This document shows, in pieces, positions 25,879 through 34,009 of a DNA stretch of 64,000 bases (the stretch's first letter is position 1; each line of letters starts with the position of its first letter). Under the pieces are notes generated by a model. The model saw only the letters and a program-made list of their open reading frames with translations, searched no databases and was not told the DNA's origin. Location: contig JAEUQC010000147.1 of the NCBI GenBank assembly GCA_016789905.1, forward strand, positions 62,001 through 126,000, in the 5' to 3' direction. The translations under genes were made by a program, and so were the position numbers. This DNA is from Bryobacterales bacterium (GTDB lineage: Bacteria > Acidobacteriota > Terriglobia > Bryobacterales > Bryobacteraceae).

Positions 25879-27726
25879 ATGCCTCCCTACCGATCCCGTA
25901 CATCCACCCATGGCCGTAACATGGCCGGTGCCCGCGCTCTCTGGCGGGCCACTGGAATGAAGGATGGCGACTTTGAGAAACCCATCGTCGCCATCGCCAA
26001 TTCGTTCACCCAGTTTGTCCCTGGACATGTGCATCTAAAGGACTTAGGCCAAATGGTCGCCCGGGAGATTGAGGCCCACGGCGGCGTTGCCAAAGAGTTC
26101 AACACCATCGCCGTTGATGACGGTATCGCGATGGGCCACGGTGGCATGCTCTACTCGTTGCCCAGCCGTGAATTGATCGCCGATTCGGTCGAATACATGG
26201 TGAACGCCCATACCGCCGACGCGCTTGTCTGTATCTCCAACTGCGACAAGATCACCCCCGGTATGTTGATGGCGGCATTGAGGTTAAACATTCCAACGGT
26301 CTTCGTGTCCGGTGGTCCAATGGAGGCCGGAAAAGTCAACTGGCAGGGCGGTACGCGCTTTGTCGATCTTGTCGACGCCATGATCGAAGCCGCCGATAGC
26401 CGCGTCTCCGACGCCGACGTTGCCGAAATGGAGCGTTCGGCCTGCCCCACGTGCGGGTCGTGTTCCGGCATGTTCACCGCTAACTCTATGAATTGCTTGA
26501 CCGAAGCGCTCGGCTTGGCGCTCCCGGGCAACGGTTCGCTGCTCGCCACCCACGCCAGGCGCAAGGACCTTTTCCTGCGCGCTGGCCGCCTCGCCGTCGA
26601 TCTCGCCAAGCGCTACTACGAACAGGACGACGAAACCGCCCTGCCGCGCCGGATCGCCAACTTCGCGGCGTTTGAAAACGCTATGACGCTGGATATCTCC
26701 ATGGGTGGCTCCACCAACACCGTGTTGCACCTGCTAGCCGCGGCCCGCGAGGCGGAGGTCAATTTCACCATGGCCGATATTGACCGGCTGTCGCGCCAAG
26801 TCCCTTGTTTGTGCAAGGTTGCGCCGGCAACAAACAAGTTTCACATGGAAGATGTCCATCGCGCGGGCGGCGTTATGGCCATCCTCGGTGAACTGGACCG
26901 CGCCGGCCTACTTCATCGCGATACGCTCACCGTCCACTCCCCCACAATGGCCGCCGCGCTGGCCCAGTGGGACATCGCGCAAACTGCTGATAACACAACA
27001 AAAGAGTTCTACCGTGCCGCTCCAGGCGGAGTCCCGACGCAACAGGCATTCAGCCAGAATCGCTCCTATCCCGAACTCGACGCCGACCGCGCCACTGGCT
27101 GCATTCGTGACAAAGCCCACGCCTACTCGCACGACGGCGGGTTGGCCGTGTTATTCGGCAATCTGGCGGAGCGCGGCTGCATCGTGAAAACCGCCGGTGT
27201 GGACGAAAGCATCCTGAGATTCTCTGGCGTCGCAAAGGTTTGCGAAAGCCAGGAGGAGGCGGTGGAACGGATTCTGTCTGGCCAAATCGTCGCGGGCGAC
27301 GTGGTCATCGTTCGCTATGAAGGGCCGAAGGGCGGTCCTGGGATGCAGGAGATGCTCTATCCGACGTCGTACTTGAAATCTATCGGCCTCGGCAAGCAGT
27401 GCGCATTATTTACTGACGGCCGTTTCAGCGGCGGCTCGTCGGGCCTTTCGATCGGCCACGCTTCACCGGAAGCCGCGGCGGGCGGAACGATCGGCTTAGT
27501 CGAAGAGGGAGATCCGATCGAGATCGATATCCCCAATCGCTCCATTCGTTTAGCGATTCCAGAGGAAACGATTACCACAAGACGCGCGGCCATGGAAGCC
27601 CGTGGTGCCGACGCCTGGAAGCCGAAAAACCGGCAACGCCAAGTGTCGGCGGCATTAAAGGCCTACGCGGCACTCACCACCAGCGCCGACACTGGCGCCA
27701 TCCGTGACCTCTCGCAACTGAAATAA
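25879..27726 (+). CDS. ilvD: Dihydroxy-acid dehydratase
   Basis: Start ATG 25879 (MPPYRSRTSTHGRNMAGA), with GGGAGG 4 bp upstream; 615 aa, longer than the 550-570 of the Fe-S short type and equal to the long E. coli-like type. Cys residues that bind the iron-sulphur cluster are in CISNCDKITPGM and CPTCGSCSGMFTANSMNC. The conserved GGSTNTVLHLLA and FSGGSSGLSIGHASPEAA are present. The enzyme converts 2,3-dihydroxy-3-methylbutanoate and its C6 analogue to the 2-oxo acids for valine, isoleucine and leucine synthesis in the cytoplasm. No other ilv gene is nearby. Base composition is less C-skewed than the genes to its left. It ends at a palindrome shared with the convergent clpC. Confidence 0.96.
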   Translation: MPPYRSRTSTHGRNMAGARALWRATGMKDGDFEKPIVAIANSFTQFVPGHVHLKDLGQMVAREIEAHGGVAKEFNTIAVDDGIAMGHGGMLYSLPSRELIADSVEYMVNAHTADALVCISNCDKITPGMLMAALRLNIPTVFVSGGPMEAGKVNWQGGTRFVDLVDAMIEAADSRVSDADVAEMERSACPTCGSCSGMFTANSMNCLTEALGLALPGNGSLLATHARRKDLFLRAGRLAVDLAKRYYEQDDETALPRRIANFAAFENAMTLDISMGGSTNTVLHLLAAAREAEVNFTMADIDRLSRQVPCLCKVAPATNKFHMEDVHRAGGVMAILGELDRAGLLHRDTLTVHSPTMAAALAQWDIAQTADNTTKEFYRAAPGGVPTQQAFSQNRSYPELDADRATGCIRDKAHAYSHDGGLAVLFGNLAERGCIVKTAGVDESILRFSGVAKVCESQEEAVERILSGQIVAGDVVIVRYEGPKGGPGMQEMLYPTSYLKSIGLGKQCALFTDGRFSGGSSGLSIGHASPEAAAGGTIGLVEEGDPIEIDIPNRSIRLAIPEETITTRRAAMEARGADAWKPKNRQRQVSAALKAYAALTTSADTGAIRDLSQLK

Positions 27727-27727
27727 C

Positions 27728-27754
27728 AGAAATTGGTGCCTGGCACCAATTTCT
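27728..27754. terminator. Palindromic repeat copy 3: bidirectional terminator between ilvD and clpC
   Basis: A 12-bp perfect stem (27728-27739 with 27743-27754) around CTG fills the whole gap between the two convergent stop codons (ilvD ends 27726, clpC ends 27755). The core AAATTGGTGC / GCACCAATTT is identical to the copies at 21.9 and 22.1 kb. TTCTTT follows on the plus strand and a run of A/T on the other, so it can terminate in both directions. Confidence 0.75.
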
Positions 27755-30223
27755 TTAGAAGGCGTAAAGCTCTGCGACGATGGGGGCCGGTCCGGCGGCG
27801 GCGCCGACGGTGGCCTCCTCGGCGATCATCTGCCGGATGAAGATCCCGGTATCACCAAGGTAGACTTCGAATTCCGCCGGGTGGGGCAGGGAACCCTGAA
27901 TCAGCGCTTCGGAGAGCGGATCTTCGATGTACTTCTGGAGGGCGCGGCGTAGCGGCCGCGCGCCGTAGCTGCGGTCAACGAGCGTCTTCTCCAGAATGTA
28001 TTTCGCCGCGTCGGGCAGCAGCTTGATCTTAATCTGCTTGGCCACCAGGTTCACGTTCACTTGTTCCACCAGCAGGAACATGATCTGCATCAGGTCTTCG
28101 TCGGCCAGCGAGGTGAACAGGATCACTTCATCGAGGCGGTTGAGGAATTCAGGGTTGAACGCCTTCTTCACCTCATTCATGACCTGCTCTTCCACCTTTT
28201 GCGGCATCCCGGCGGTGGGAGCGGCGAAACCGAGCGTGGCTTTCTTATCCAGGAAGCGCGCGCCAAGGTTCGACGTCATGATGATCATCGTGTTCTTGAA
28301 ATCGACGGTGTTGCCAAGCCCGTCGGTCAATTGGCCGTCTTCAAACACTTGCAACAGAATGTTGTAGATATCCGGATGGGCCTTTTCGATTTCGTCGAGC
28401 AGGATGATGGAGTAGGGCTGGCGCTTAACACGTTCGGTCAACTGGCCGCCTTCCTCATAGCCAACGTACCCAGGAGGCGAACCGATCAGCTTGGAGACCG
28501 AGTGCTTCTCCATGTATTCCGACATATCGAAGCGGATGAGCGACTTCTCCGAGCCGAAAAGAAAATCAGCCAGCGCGCGCGCGACTTCCGTCTTGCCCAC
28601 ACCGGTCGGGCCCAGGAACAGGAAGGACCCAGCCGGGCGCTTGGGCGATTTCAATCCCGCGCGCGAGCGCCGAATGGCGCGAGCCAGGGCGCTGATGGCC
28701 TTTTCCTGGCTGACAATCCGTTTGTGCAGCTCCTCTTCAATACGGAGCAGCTTGGCCACTTCCTCTTCGCGGATGGCGGTCATGGGAACGCCGGTCCAAC
28801 GGGCCACTACGTCCTCAATATCGTCCTTGGAAACAACACCGGTGGAAGTATCGTCCAAGTTGTACTTCTCGCGCAATCCGCGCAGGTTCTCGCGCTCCTT
28901 GCGCTCTTCGTCGGAATAGAACCGCGCCTTTTCGAATTCGTGATTGGCGATGGCGTTTTCCATGCGATGCACGATGAACTTGATGCGCTTCTGAATTTCG
29001 CTGACGTCGGCGGGCAGCGTGGTCTGCTTCAGTTTGACCCGCGCGCCTGCTTCGTCAATCAGGTCGATGGCCTTGTCGGGCAGGAACCGATCCGGAATGA
29101 AGCGGCTGGAGGCGAACACCGAGGTCTCAATCGCCTCATCGGTATAGGCGACGGCATGGAACTTCTCGTAACGCTCCTTGATGCCGTACATGATTTTAAT
29201 CGCGTCGCTCTCATTCGGCGGCGGTACCTTAACGGCCTGGAACCGGCGTTCAAGAGAACGGTCCTTCTCGATCGACTTCCGGTACTCTGCCGGCGTGGTG
29301 GCGCCGATACACTGTATCTCGCCCCGGCTCAGCGCGGGTTTCAGGATATTGGCGGCGTCCAGCGACCCTTCGGCCGAACCGGCCCCTACGAGTGTATGTA
29401 ACTCGTCGATGAAGATGATGGCGTTCTGGTTTTCCATCAGCTCCTTCATAATCGTCTTCAGCCGCTCTTCGAACTGCCCGCGATACTTGGTTCCGGCGAC
29501 AATCAGAGACAGGTCGAGCGCCAGGATGCGCTTCTCGCTAAGGAACGAAGGCACGTCGCCATCGGAGATGCGCTGCGCCAATCCTTCCACAATCGCGGTC
29601 TTGCCGACGCCGGGCTCGCCAATGAGCACCGGGTTGTTCTTCGTGCGGCGGCACAGAATCTGCACCAGCCGTTCGAGTTCATGGTCGCGGCCGATGAGGG
29701 GATCGAGCTGGCCATCGATGGCGGCCTGCGTCAGATCGCGGGAGAACTCCGCCAGCAGTGAAGATTCCTTCGGCCGGTTCGTGGTGATCTTTTCCGACGA
29801 ACTGCGGGCGATCTCCTCGCGAACCTGGCTTAGCCGCAGCCCTCGTTCATGCAGAATCTCGGCGGCGAAGCATTTTTCTTCGCGCAACAGGCCGAGCATA
29901 AGATGTTCGGTGCCAATGTGCTTATGGTTCAGCCGTTCCGCTTCTTCGGCGCCGTAGGCGAGCACGCGTTTGCACTCGTGACTCAATGGCAAATCGACCG
30001 ACGTGGACACCTTCTCGCGGATCGTGGTGTGCGCCTCAATCTGCTTGCGAATGGACTCAATGGCGGCGTTGGATCGCAGAAACCGGTTGGCAAGGGCCTT
30101 GTCTTCGCGCAACAGTCCGAGCAGCAGGTGCTCCGTTTCTATATAGGGGCTGCCAAACTGGGAGGCTTCATAGCGAGCGAAGAAAATCACCCGCCGGGCT
30201 TTTTCGGTATATCTTTCAAACAT
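27755..30223 (-). CDS. clpC: ATP-dependent Clp protease ATP-binding subunit ClpC
   Basis: 822 aa, the usual ClpC length. N-terminal double Clp repeat (MFERYTEKARRVIFFARYEA, then the second repeat with HKHIGTEHLMLGLLREEK), first AAA+ domain with Walker A GEPGVGKTAIVEGLA and Walker B IIFIDELHTL, the UVR-type linker (FEKARFYSDEERKEREN), second AAA+ domain with GPTGVGKTEVARALA, and the C-terminal D2-small domain. It unfolds substrates and feeds them to ClpP, encoded here at 49567-50184. GGGGAG upstream lies in the end of the preceding ABC ATPase gene, whose stop is only 2 bp away, so the two share a transcript. Confidence 0.96.
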   Translation of the reverse strand: MFERYTEKARRVIFFARYEASQFGSPYIETEHLLLGLLREDKALANRFLRSNAAIESIRKQIEAHTTIREKVSTSVDLPLSHECKRVLAYGAEEAERLNHKHIGTEHLMLGLLREEKCFAAEILHERGLRLSQVREEIARSSSEKITTNRPKESSLLAEFSRDLTQAAIDGQLDPLIGRDHELERLVQILCRRTKNNPVLIGEPGVGKTAIVEGLAQRISDGDVPSFLSEKRILALDLSLIVAGTKYRGQFEERLKTIMKELMENQNAIIFIDELHTLVGAGSAEGSLDAANILKPALSRGEIQCIGATTPAEYRKSIEKDRSLERRFQAVKVPPPNESDAIKIMYGIKERYEKFHAVAYTDEAIETSVFASSRFIPDRFLPDKAIDLIDEAGARVKLKQTTLPADVSEIQKRIKFIVHRMENAIANHEFEKARFYSDEERKERENLRGLREKYNLDDTSTGVVSKDDIEDVVARWTGVPMTAIREEEVAKLLRIEEELHKRIVSQEKAISALARAIRRSRAGLKSPKRPAGSFLFLGPTGVGKTEVARALADFLFGSEKSLIRFDMSEYMEKHSVSKLIGSPPGYVGYEEGGQLTERVKRQPYSIILLDEIEKAHPDIYNILLQVFEDGQLTDGLGNTVDFKNTMIIMTSNLGARFLDKKATLGFAAPTAGMPQKVEEQVMNEVKKAFNPEFLNRLDEVILFTSLADEDLMQIMFLLVEQVNVNLVAKQIKIKLLPDAAKYILEKTLVDRSYGARPLRRALQKYIEDPLSEALIQGSLPHPAEFEVYLGDTGIFIRQMIAEEATVGAAAGPAPIVAELYAF

Positions 30224-30225
30224 AG

Positions 30226-30918
30226 CTACTCCCCGGCCGTGACTTCGGCCAGACCTCCGTGCTGTAGACGCAAAACCCGGTCACAGGACCGGGCAAATTC
30301 ACGATTGTGCGTGACGTAGATGGACGTGAGCTGATGCGTTTGGTGCAACTCCGTCAATAGACTCGAAATCATTGTGCCCGTCCGTTCATCGAGGTTTCCG
30401 GTGGGCTCATCGGCGAACAGGTATTTGGGCTTTCCAACAAGCGCTCGCGCCAGCACAACCCGCTGTTGTTCGCCGCCGGAGAGTTCGCCACTCCGGTGAT
30501 GGGCCCTTGCTCGTAGTCCAACTTCATCTAACCTCGCTAGTGCCAACGGCGCCGCTTCGTCGTAGGAAACCCCTCGAATCAGCAGCGGCATCATAACGTT
30601 TTCCTGCGCCGTAAACTCTGGAAGCAAATAATGGGTTTGCCAAACAAAGCCTATTTCACGGTTCCGAAAATCCGCCAGCCCAGTCTCTGAAAGCGCCTGA
30701 AGGTCGTTCTGACCGAAGTATATCTTACCCTTGGAGGGCCTGTCCAGACCGCCTAAACAGTGCAAAAGGCTAGACTTCCCGGTCCCGGATTCGCCGATTA
30801 GCGCAATGCGTTCCCCTTTTGCCACCGTCAGATTCAACTCGTTAAAGACCGTAAGAATCTCATCGCCACTCCGGTACGATTTCGTTAGCCCTTCTGTCCG
30901 AATCGCGGGGAAATCCAC
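30226..30918 (-). CDS. ABC transporter ATP-binding protein (LolD/MacB type)
   Basis: 230 aa from a GTG start at 30918. Walker A GESGTGKSSLLHCLGG, Q-loop ENVMMP region, signature LSGGEQQRVVLARAL, Walker B YLFADEPTGNLD and the switch His in YVTHNREFA are all intact. Subfamily features (ELNLTVAKGERIALIGE, NREIGFVWQTHYLLPEFTA) match LolD, the ATPase that drives lipoprotein release from the inner membrane, or the related MacB/FtsE group. No LolC/E-type permease lies next to it, so the partner is elsewhere. It is directly upstream of clpC. The Shine-Dalgarno (AAGGG) abuts the GTG. Confidence 0.87.
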   Translation of the reverse strand: MDFPAIRTEGLTKSYRSGDEILTVFNELNLTVAKGERIALIGESGTGKSSLLHCLGGLDRPSKGKIYFGQNDLQALSETGLADFRNREIGFVWQTHYLLPEFTAQENVMMPLLIRGVSYDEAAPLALARLDEVGLRARAHHRSGELSGGEQQRVVLARALVGKPKYLFADEPTGNLDERTGTMISSLLTELHQTHQLTSIYVTHNREFARSCDRVLRLQHGGLAEVTAGE

Positions 30919-31017
30919 CCCTTCAGGCTAACATGCCAAAACGGCGGGAAATCCTGGGAAATCACCTTACACCTCTCTAGATGCTACGGCGCGGAAGACG
31001 GATGCAATTTGCACGGT

Positions 31018-31205
31018 TCAGGTCCGGTACCGGCCGTCGATTTGGATGCTGCCGTTGGTGAAGTCGCAGGTGGAGAAACGAGCCTGGCTTTCGCCGCCGC
31101 CACGGATGGGGAACGAGATGTGGCAGCCGGGCTGATCGAGAAGTTTGGTCAATCCGCCTTCACAAACCAGCCGGCCACCGGCGGCGCCGGATGGCAAAAT
31201 CTGTG
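31018..31205 (-). pseudogene. Remnant copy of the argJ 3' end
   Basis: On the complement, the last ~48 codons before the stop at 31018 read as an ArgJ C-terminus: TKLLDQPGCHISFPIRGGG and FSTCDFTNGSIQIDGRYRT mirror TKLLDQPDCHISFTIRGDG and FYTCDFTEGYIQINGSYRT of the intact argJ 376 bp away. By eye the DNA is about 80% identical over 140 bp, including a few bases beyond the stop, with an 18-bp deletion upstream of this. The frame is uninterrupted here but has no start and no catalytic part. A further short match to argJ (31562-31608) is at 31313-31362. The rest of 30919-31393 shows no gene. Confidence 0.75.
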
Positions 31206-31312
31206 CCCCGCCGTGGTGTTGGGGGGTGCTGCAAATTACGGGAAGAGGGGGCCACGCCAAGGCGATGTCCCCGTAGCCGTGCGTGTTGATCGCTCGCTGG
31301 TTCTGGCGGCGG

Positions 31313-31362
31313 GTTACAAGCCAGCAGGCCCTGCAGGCGGATAGCCAAATCCCAAAATGCGG
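31313..31362 (-). repeat. Second short argJ-like fragment
   Basis: The stretch TTACAAGCCAGCAGGCCCTG and following bases align with 31562-31608 inside argJ (TTACAAACCAGCAAACCCTG). The same part of argJ is also matched, less well, at 31161-31205. This indicates more than one duplication or an insertion inside the remnant. Confidence 0.5.
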
Positions 31363-31393
31363 TGACGCGGCCGCCGGGTGCAATTTGCGCGGT

Positions 31394-32593
31394 TCAGGTG
31401 CGGTAGCTACCGTTGATCTGGATATAGCCCTCTGTGAAGTCGCAGGTATAGAAGCGCGCCTTGCCCTTGCCGTCGCCACGGATGGTGAACGAGATATGGC
31501 AGTCGGGCTGATCGAGAAGTTTGGTCAACTCCTCCTCCGAGAAGTCCCTGGCCAACCCGCCCTTACAAACCAGCAAACCCTGCATGCGGATATCCACATT
31601 CTTCAATTCGAAAAGGACACCGGCGTTACCGGCGGCCATCATGATACGGCCCCAGTTGGGATCGCTGCCGGCGATAGCTGTCTTCACCAGCGGAGAATTC
31701 CCGATGACGCGGGCGATCTGCATGGCCTGCTTGTCGGTGCGAGTGCCTTCAACTTCGATCGTCACCAACTTCTTCGCGCCTTCGCCGTCGCGGGCAATCT
31801 GCTTGGCCAGGTCCTCCATCAGCACCGTCAGCGCTTCGGCGAATAGCGCCTTGTCGCTGGCCGACATGGTCAATCCGCTGGCGCCGTTGGCCAGCAGGTA
31901 CACCGAATCGTTGGTGGACGTGTCGCCGTCCACAGACATTGCGTTGTAGCTGCGGTCCGCGGCCTTGCGTAACATGCGTTGTAACTCGGCCGGCGTCAAC
32001 GCGGCGTCGGTAACAATATAGCCGAGCGTGGTGGCCATCAGCGGCTGAATCATGCCCGATCCTTTGGTCATGCCGGCCAAGTGAATTGTGCCGCCTTTCA
32101 CGGCCAGCGAGGCGTGGGCTTTCTTGGGCACCAGATCGGTGGTCATGATGGCGCTAACGGCATCTTCAAAACGGTCCGGGGAAAGGCCGCTGACGAGCGA
32201 AGCGGCGTGCGAGGTAATTTTGGAAGCGTCCAATTCGACGCCGATAACGCCCGTTGAGGCGGGCAGCACCTGTGCGGCCGGAATTTTCAAAGCCTTGGCG
32301 ATGGCCTTGGTGGTCTCGATGGCCACCTTCATGCCGGTGCGGGTGGCGCAATTGGCGTTTCCGGCGTTGGTGAGAATGGCACGAGCCACGCCGTTGGAGG
32401 TTTCCAGATTCTTTTTGGACAGAATTACTGGCGCCGCCATCGCCTTATTCTGCGTAAAAACACCGGCCGCGGCCGCCGGCACGTCGGAGACGATCAACGA
32501 AAGATCGTCCTTTTTCACCTTACGAATGCCGGCATACAAGGCCGAGTAGCGAAACCCAAGCGGTAAGTTCACGTTATTTTCCCAGGACTTCAT
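31394..32593 (-). CDS. argJ: Bifunctional glutamate N-acetyltransferase / amino-acid acetyltransferase (ArgJ)
   Basis: 399 aa from ATG 32593; a GTG at 32572, one base after the fmt stop with GGGA upstream, and an ATG at 32632 are alternatives. Hallmarks: LTNAGNANCATRTG, GGTIHLAGMTKGSGM and MATTLGYIVTDA, where the Thr after Ala is the nucleophile exposed by self-cleavage into alpha and beta chains; the C-terminus reads CDFTEGYIQINGSYRT. ArgJ makes N-acetylglutamate and recycles the acetyl group from N-acetylornithine in arginine synthesis. It is the last gene of aroC-def-fmt-argJ and overlaps fmt by up to 20 bp. A decayed copy of its 3' end lies downstream. Confidence 0.94.
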   Translation of the reverse strand: MKSWENNVNLPLGFRYSALYAGIRKVKKDDLSLIVSDVPAAAAGVFTQNKAMAAPVILSKKNLETSNGVARAILTNAGNANCATRTGMKVAIETTKAIAKALKIPAAQVLPASTGVIGVELDASKITSHAASLVSGLSPDRFEDAVSAIMTTDLVPKKAHASLAVKGGTIHLAGMTKGSGMIQPLMATTLGYIVTDAALTPAELQRMLRKAADRSYNAMSVDGDTSTNDSVYLLANGASGLTMSASDKALFAEALTVLMEDLAKQIARDGEGAKKLVTIEVEGTRTDKQAMQIARVIGNSPLVKTAIAGSDPNWGRIMMAAGNAGVLFELKNVDIRMQGLLVCKGGLARDFSEEELTKLLDQPDCHISFTIRGDGKGKARFYTCDFTEGYIQINGSYRT

Positions 32594-33503
32594 TTTGCAA
32601 CAAACGAGCGCCGTTGGCGAAACTTTCTCCACTTACTCGCTTCCGCCCTTCGGGCTGCACCTCTAGAAGCTCTAGCGCGGTCCCATCTCCGCAGCCAGCC
32701 AGAAGCTTGCGAGCGCGGAGGGCGATTTCTCCCGGAGCCAGTCCGGTTTCGCTAGAGAGCGCCGAGGCGGTGATCTTCAGCGGCGCGCCCCGGAACAGCG
32801 TCGTCGCGCCGGGCCAGGGGGTGAAGCCGCGCAGTCGATTGTGGATGACTGCCGCCGGCTGATTCCAATCGATTGCGCCGTCCTCCTTCTTCAGAATCGG
32901 TGCAAGCGAAGCAGCGCTATCGTCCTGCGGTTCGGGCACGATCTGCCCGCGTTCCAGCATCTCCAGAGTTTCCACCAGCAGTTCGGCGCCCATGGCCGCC
33001 AGACGGGCGGAAAGCTCGGGTGCCGTCTCGTCCGGTCCGATGGAGGTTTCCGCTTTGCGCAGCATGTCGCCGGTGTCGAGCCCGGCATCGATGCGCATGG
33101 TCGTCACGCCGGTTTCCGTTTCGCCGTTAGCAATAGCCCATTGAATGGGGGCAGCACCGCGGTAGGCAGGCAGCAGAGAGGCGTGTACGTTGACGATGCC
33201 AAGCGGGGCGAGGTCGATGATTGCCTGCGGCAGAATTTGCCCGTAGCCAACCACCACCATGGCCTTGGCTCCAAACGCGGCAAGTTCGGCGATGGCTTCC
33301 GGACGGCGAATCCGTTCGGGTTGCAGAACGGGCAACCCGTGCCGCAGCGCGGCCTGTTTCACCGGGGAAACACCCAGATCCTGCCCGCGCCCCTTGGGCC
33401 GGTCCGGTTGTGTGTAAACGGCCGCCACCGTATGGCCGGCGGCGACGAGCGCATCGAGCGAATCCACCGCGAACTGCGGCGTGCCCATGAAAACGACTAC
33501 CAC
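32574..33503 (-). CDS. fmt: Methionyl-tRNA formyltransferase
   Basis: 309 aa, usual length. VVFMGTPQFAVDSLDAL and TQPDRPKGRGQDLGVSPVK mark the N-terminal formyl-transfer domain; NVHASLLPAYRGAAPIQWAI contains the catalytic Asn-x-His region and the SLLPxYRG signature; the C-terminal OB-like domain begins around residue 205 (IHNRLRGFTPWPGATT). It formylates initiator Met-tRNA using 10-formyl-THF. The start overlaps the def stop by 7 bp, the common def-fmt arrangement. Confidence 0.96.
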   Translation of the reverse strand: MVVVFMGTPQFAVDSLDALVAAGHTVAAVYTQPDRPKGRGQDLGVSPVKQAALRHGLPVLQPERIRRPEAIAELAAFGAKAMVVVGYGQILPQAIIDLAPLGIVNVHASLLPAYRGAAPIQWAIANGETETGVTTMRIDAGLDTGDMLRKAETSIGPDETAPELSARLAAMGAELLVETLEMLERGQIVPEPQDDSAASLAPILKKEDGAIDWNQPAAVIHNRLRGFTPWPGATTLFRGAPLKITASALSSETGLAPGEIALRARKLLAGCGDGTALELLEVQPEGRKRVSGESFANGARLLQNEVLGK

Positions 33504-34009
33504 TCGCCGGCCTTGACGAGTTTGGAGATTTTGCGGCGAATCAAGTCGCGCTTGAGCGGGGAGAGATGTTTCAGGAACAGGATACCGTGGAGGTGATCGA
33601 TCTCATGCTGCATGGCACGGGCGAGCAGTTCTTCGCCCGACACCTCGAACTCCTTGCCCTCCACATCGAAGGCCTTGACACGAGCGGTCATGGCCCGCCG
33701 TACGTCCTCGCGGAAACCGGGAATGGAAAGGCACCCCTCTTCGCCGAGTTGCTGGCCCTCCAGCCCGACGATCTCTGGGTTGATCAGCACCAGCCGGGCG
33801 TCTGGATCTTCTCCGGCCGAGGTGTCGATTACCGTTACCTGTTGGAGTACGCCCACCTGCGGCGCGGCCAGGCCGACGCCCTTGTTGGCGTACATGGTCT
33901 CGAACATGTCGAAGACCAGATTTTTCAAGTCGGCGGTAGCGAATTGGACCACCTTTTCACATGGCGTCTCCAGCACCGGATCGCCGTATTTCCTGATTCC
34001 CAATACCAT
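33497..34009 (-). CDS. def: Peptide deformylase
   Basis: 170 aa. The three family motifs are intact: GVGLAAPQVG, EGCLSIPG with the metal-binding Cys, and QHEIDHLHGILF with HExxH. It removes the N-formyl group from nascent proteins and is functionally paired with fmt immediately downstream. Its ATG shares bases with the aroC stop (TAATG at 34007-34011), so translation is coupled to aroC. Confidence 0.97.
   Translation of the reverse strand: MVLGIRKYGDPVLETPCEKVVQFATADLKNLVFDMFETMYANKGVGLAAPQVGVLQQVTVIDTSAGEDPDARLVLINPEIVGLEGQQLGEEGCLSIPGFREDVRRAMTARVKAFDVEGKEFEVSGEELLARAMQHEIDHLHGILFLKHLSPLKRDLIRRKISKLVKAGEW

Noticed and set aside
28061..29401. 446-codon plus-strand frame inside clpC
   Set aside because: Antisense of the ClpC AAA+ domains; no independent start signal or domain.
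31009..31344. 111-codon plus-strand frame in the gap downstream of argJ
   Set aside because: It is the antisense of the argJ 3' remnant; its apparent similarity to a plus-strand frame inside argJ's end only reflects the DNA duplication.
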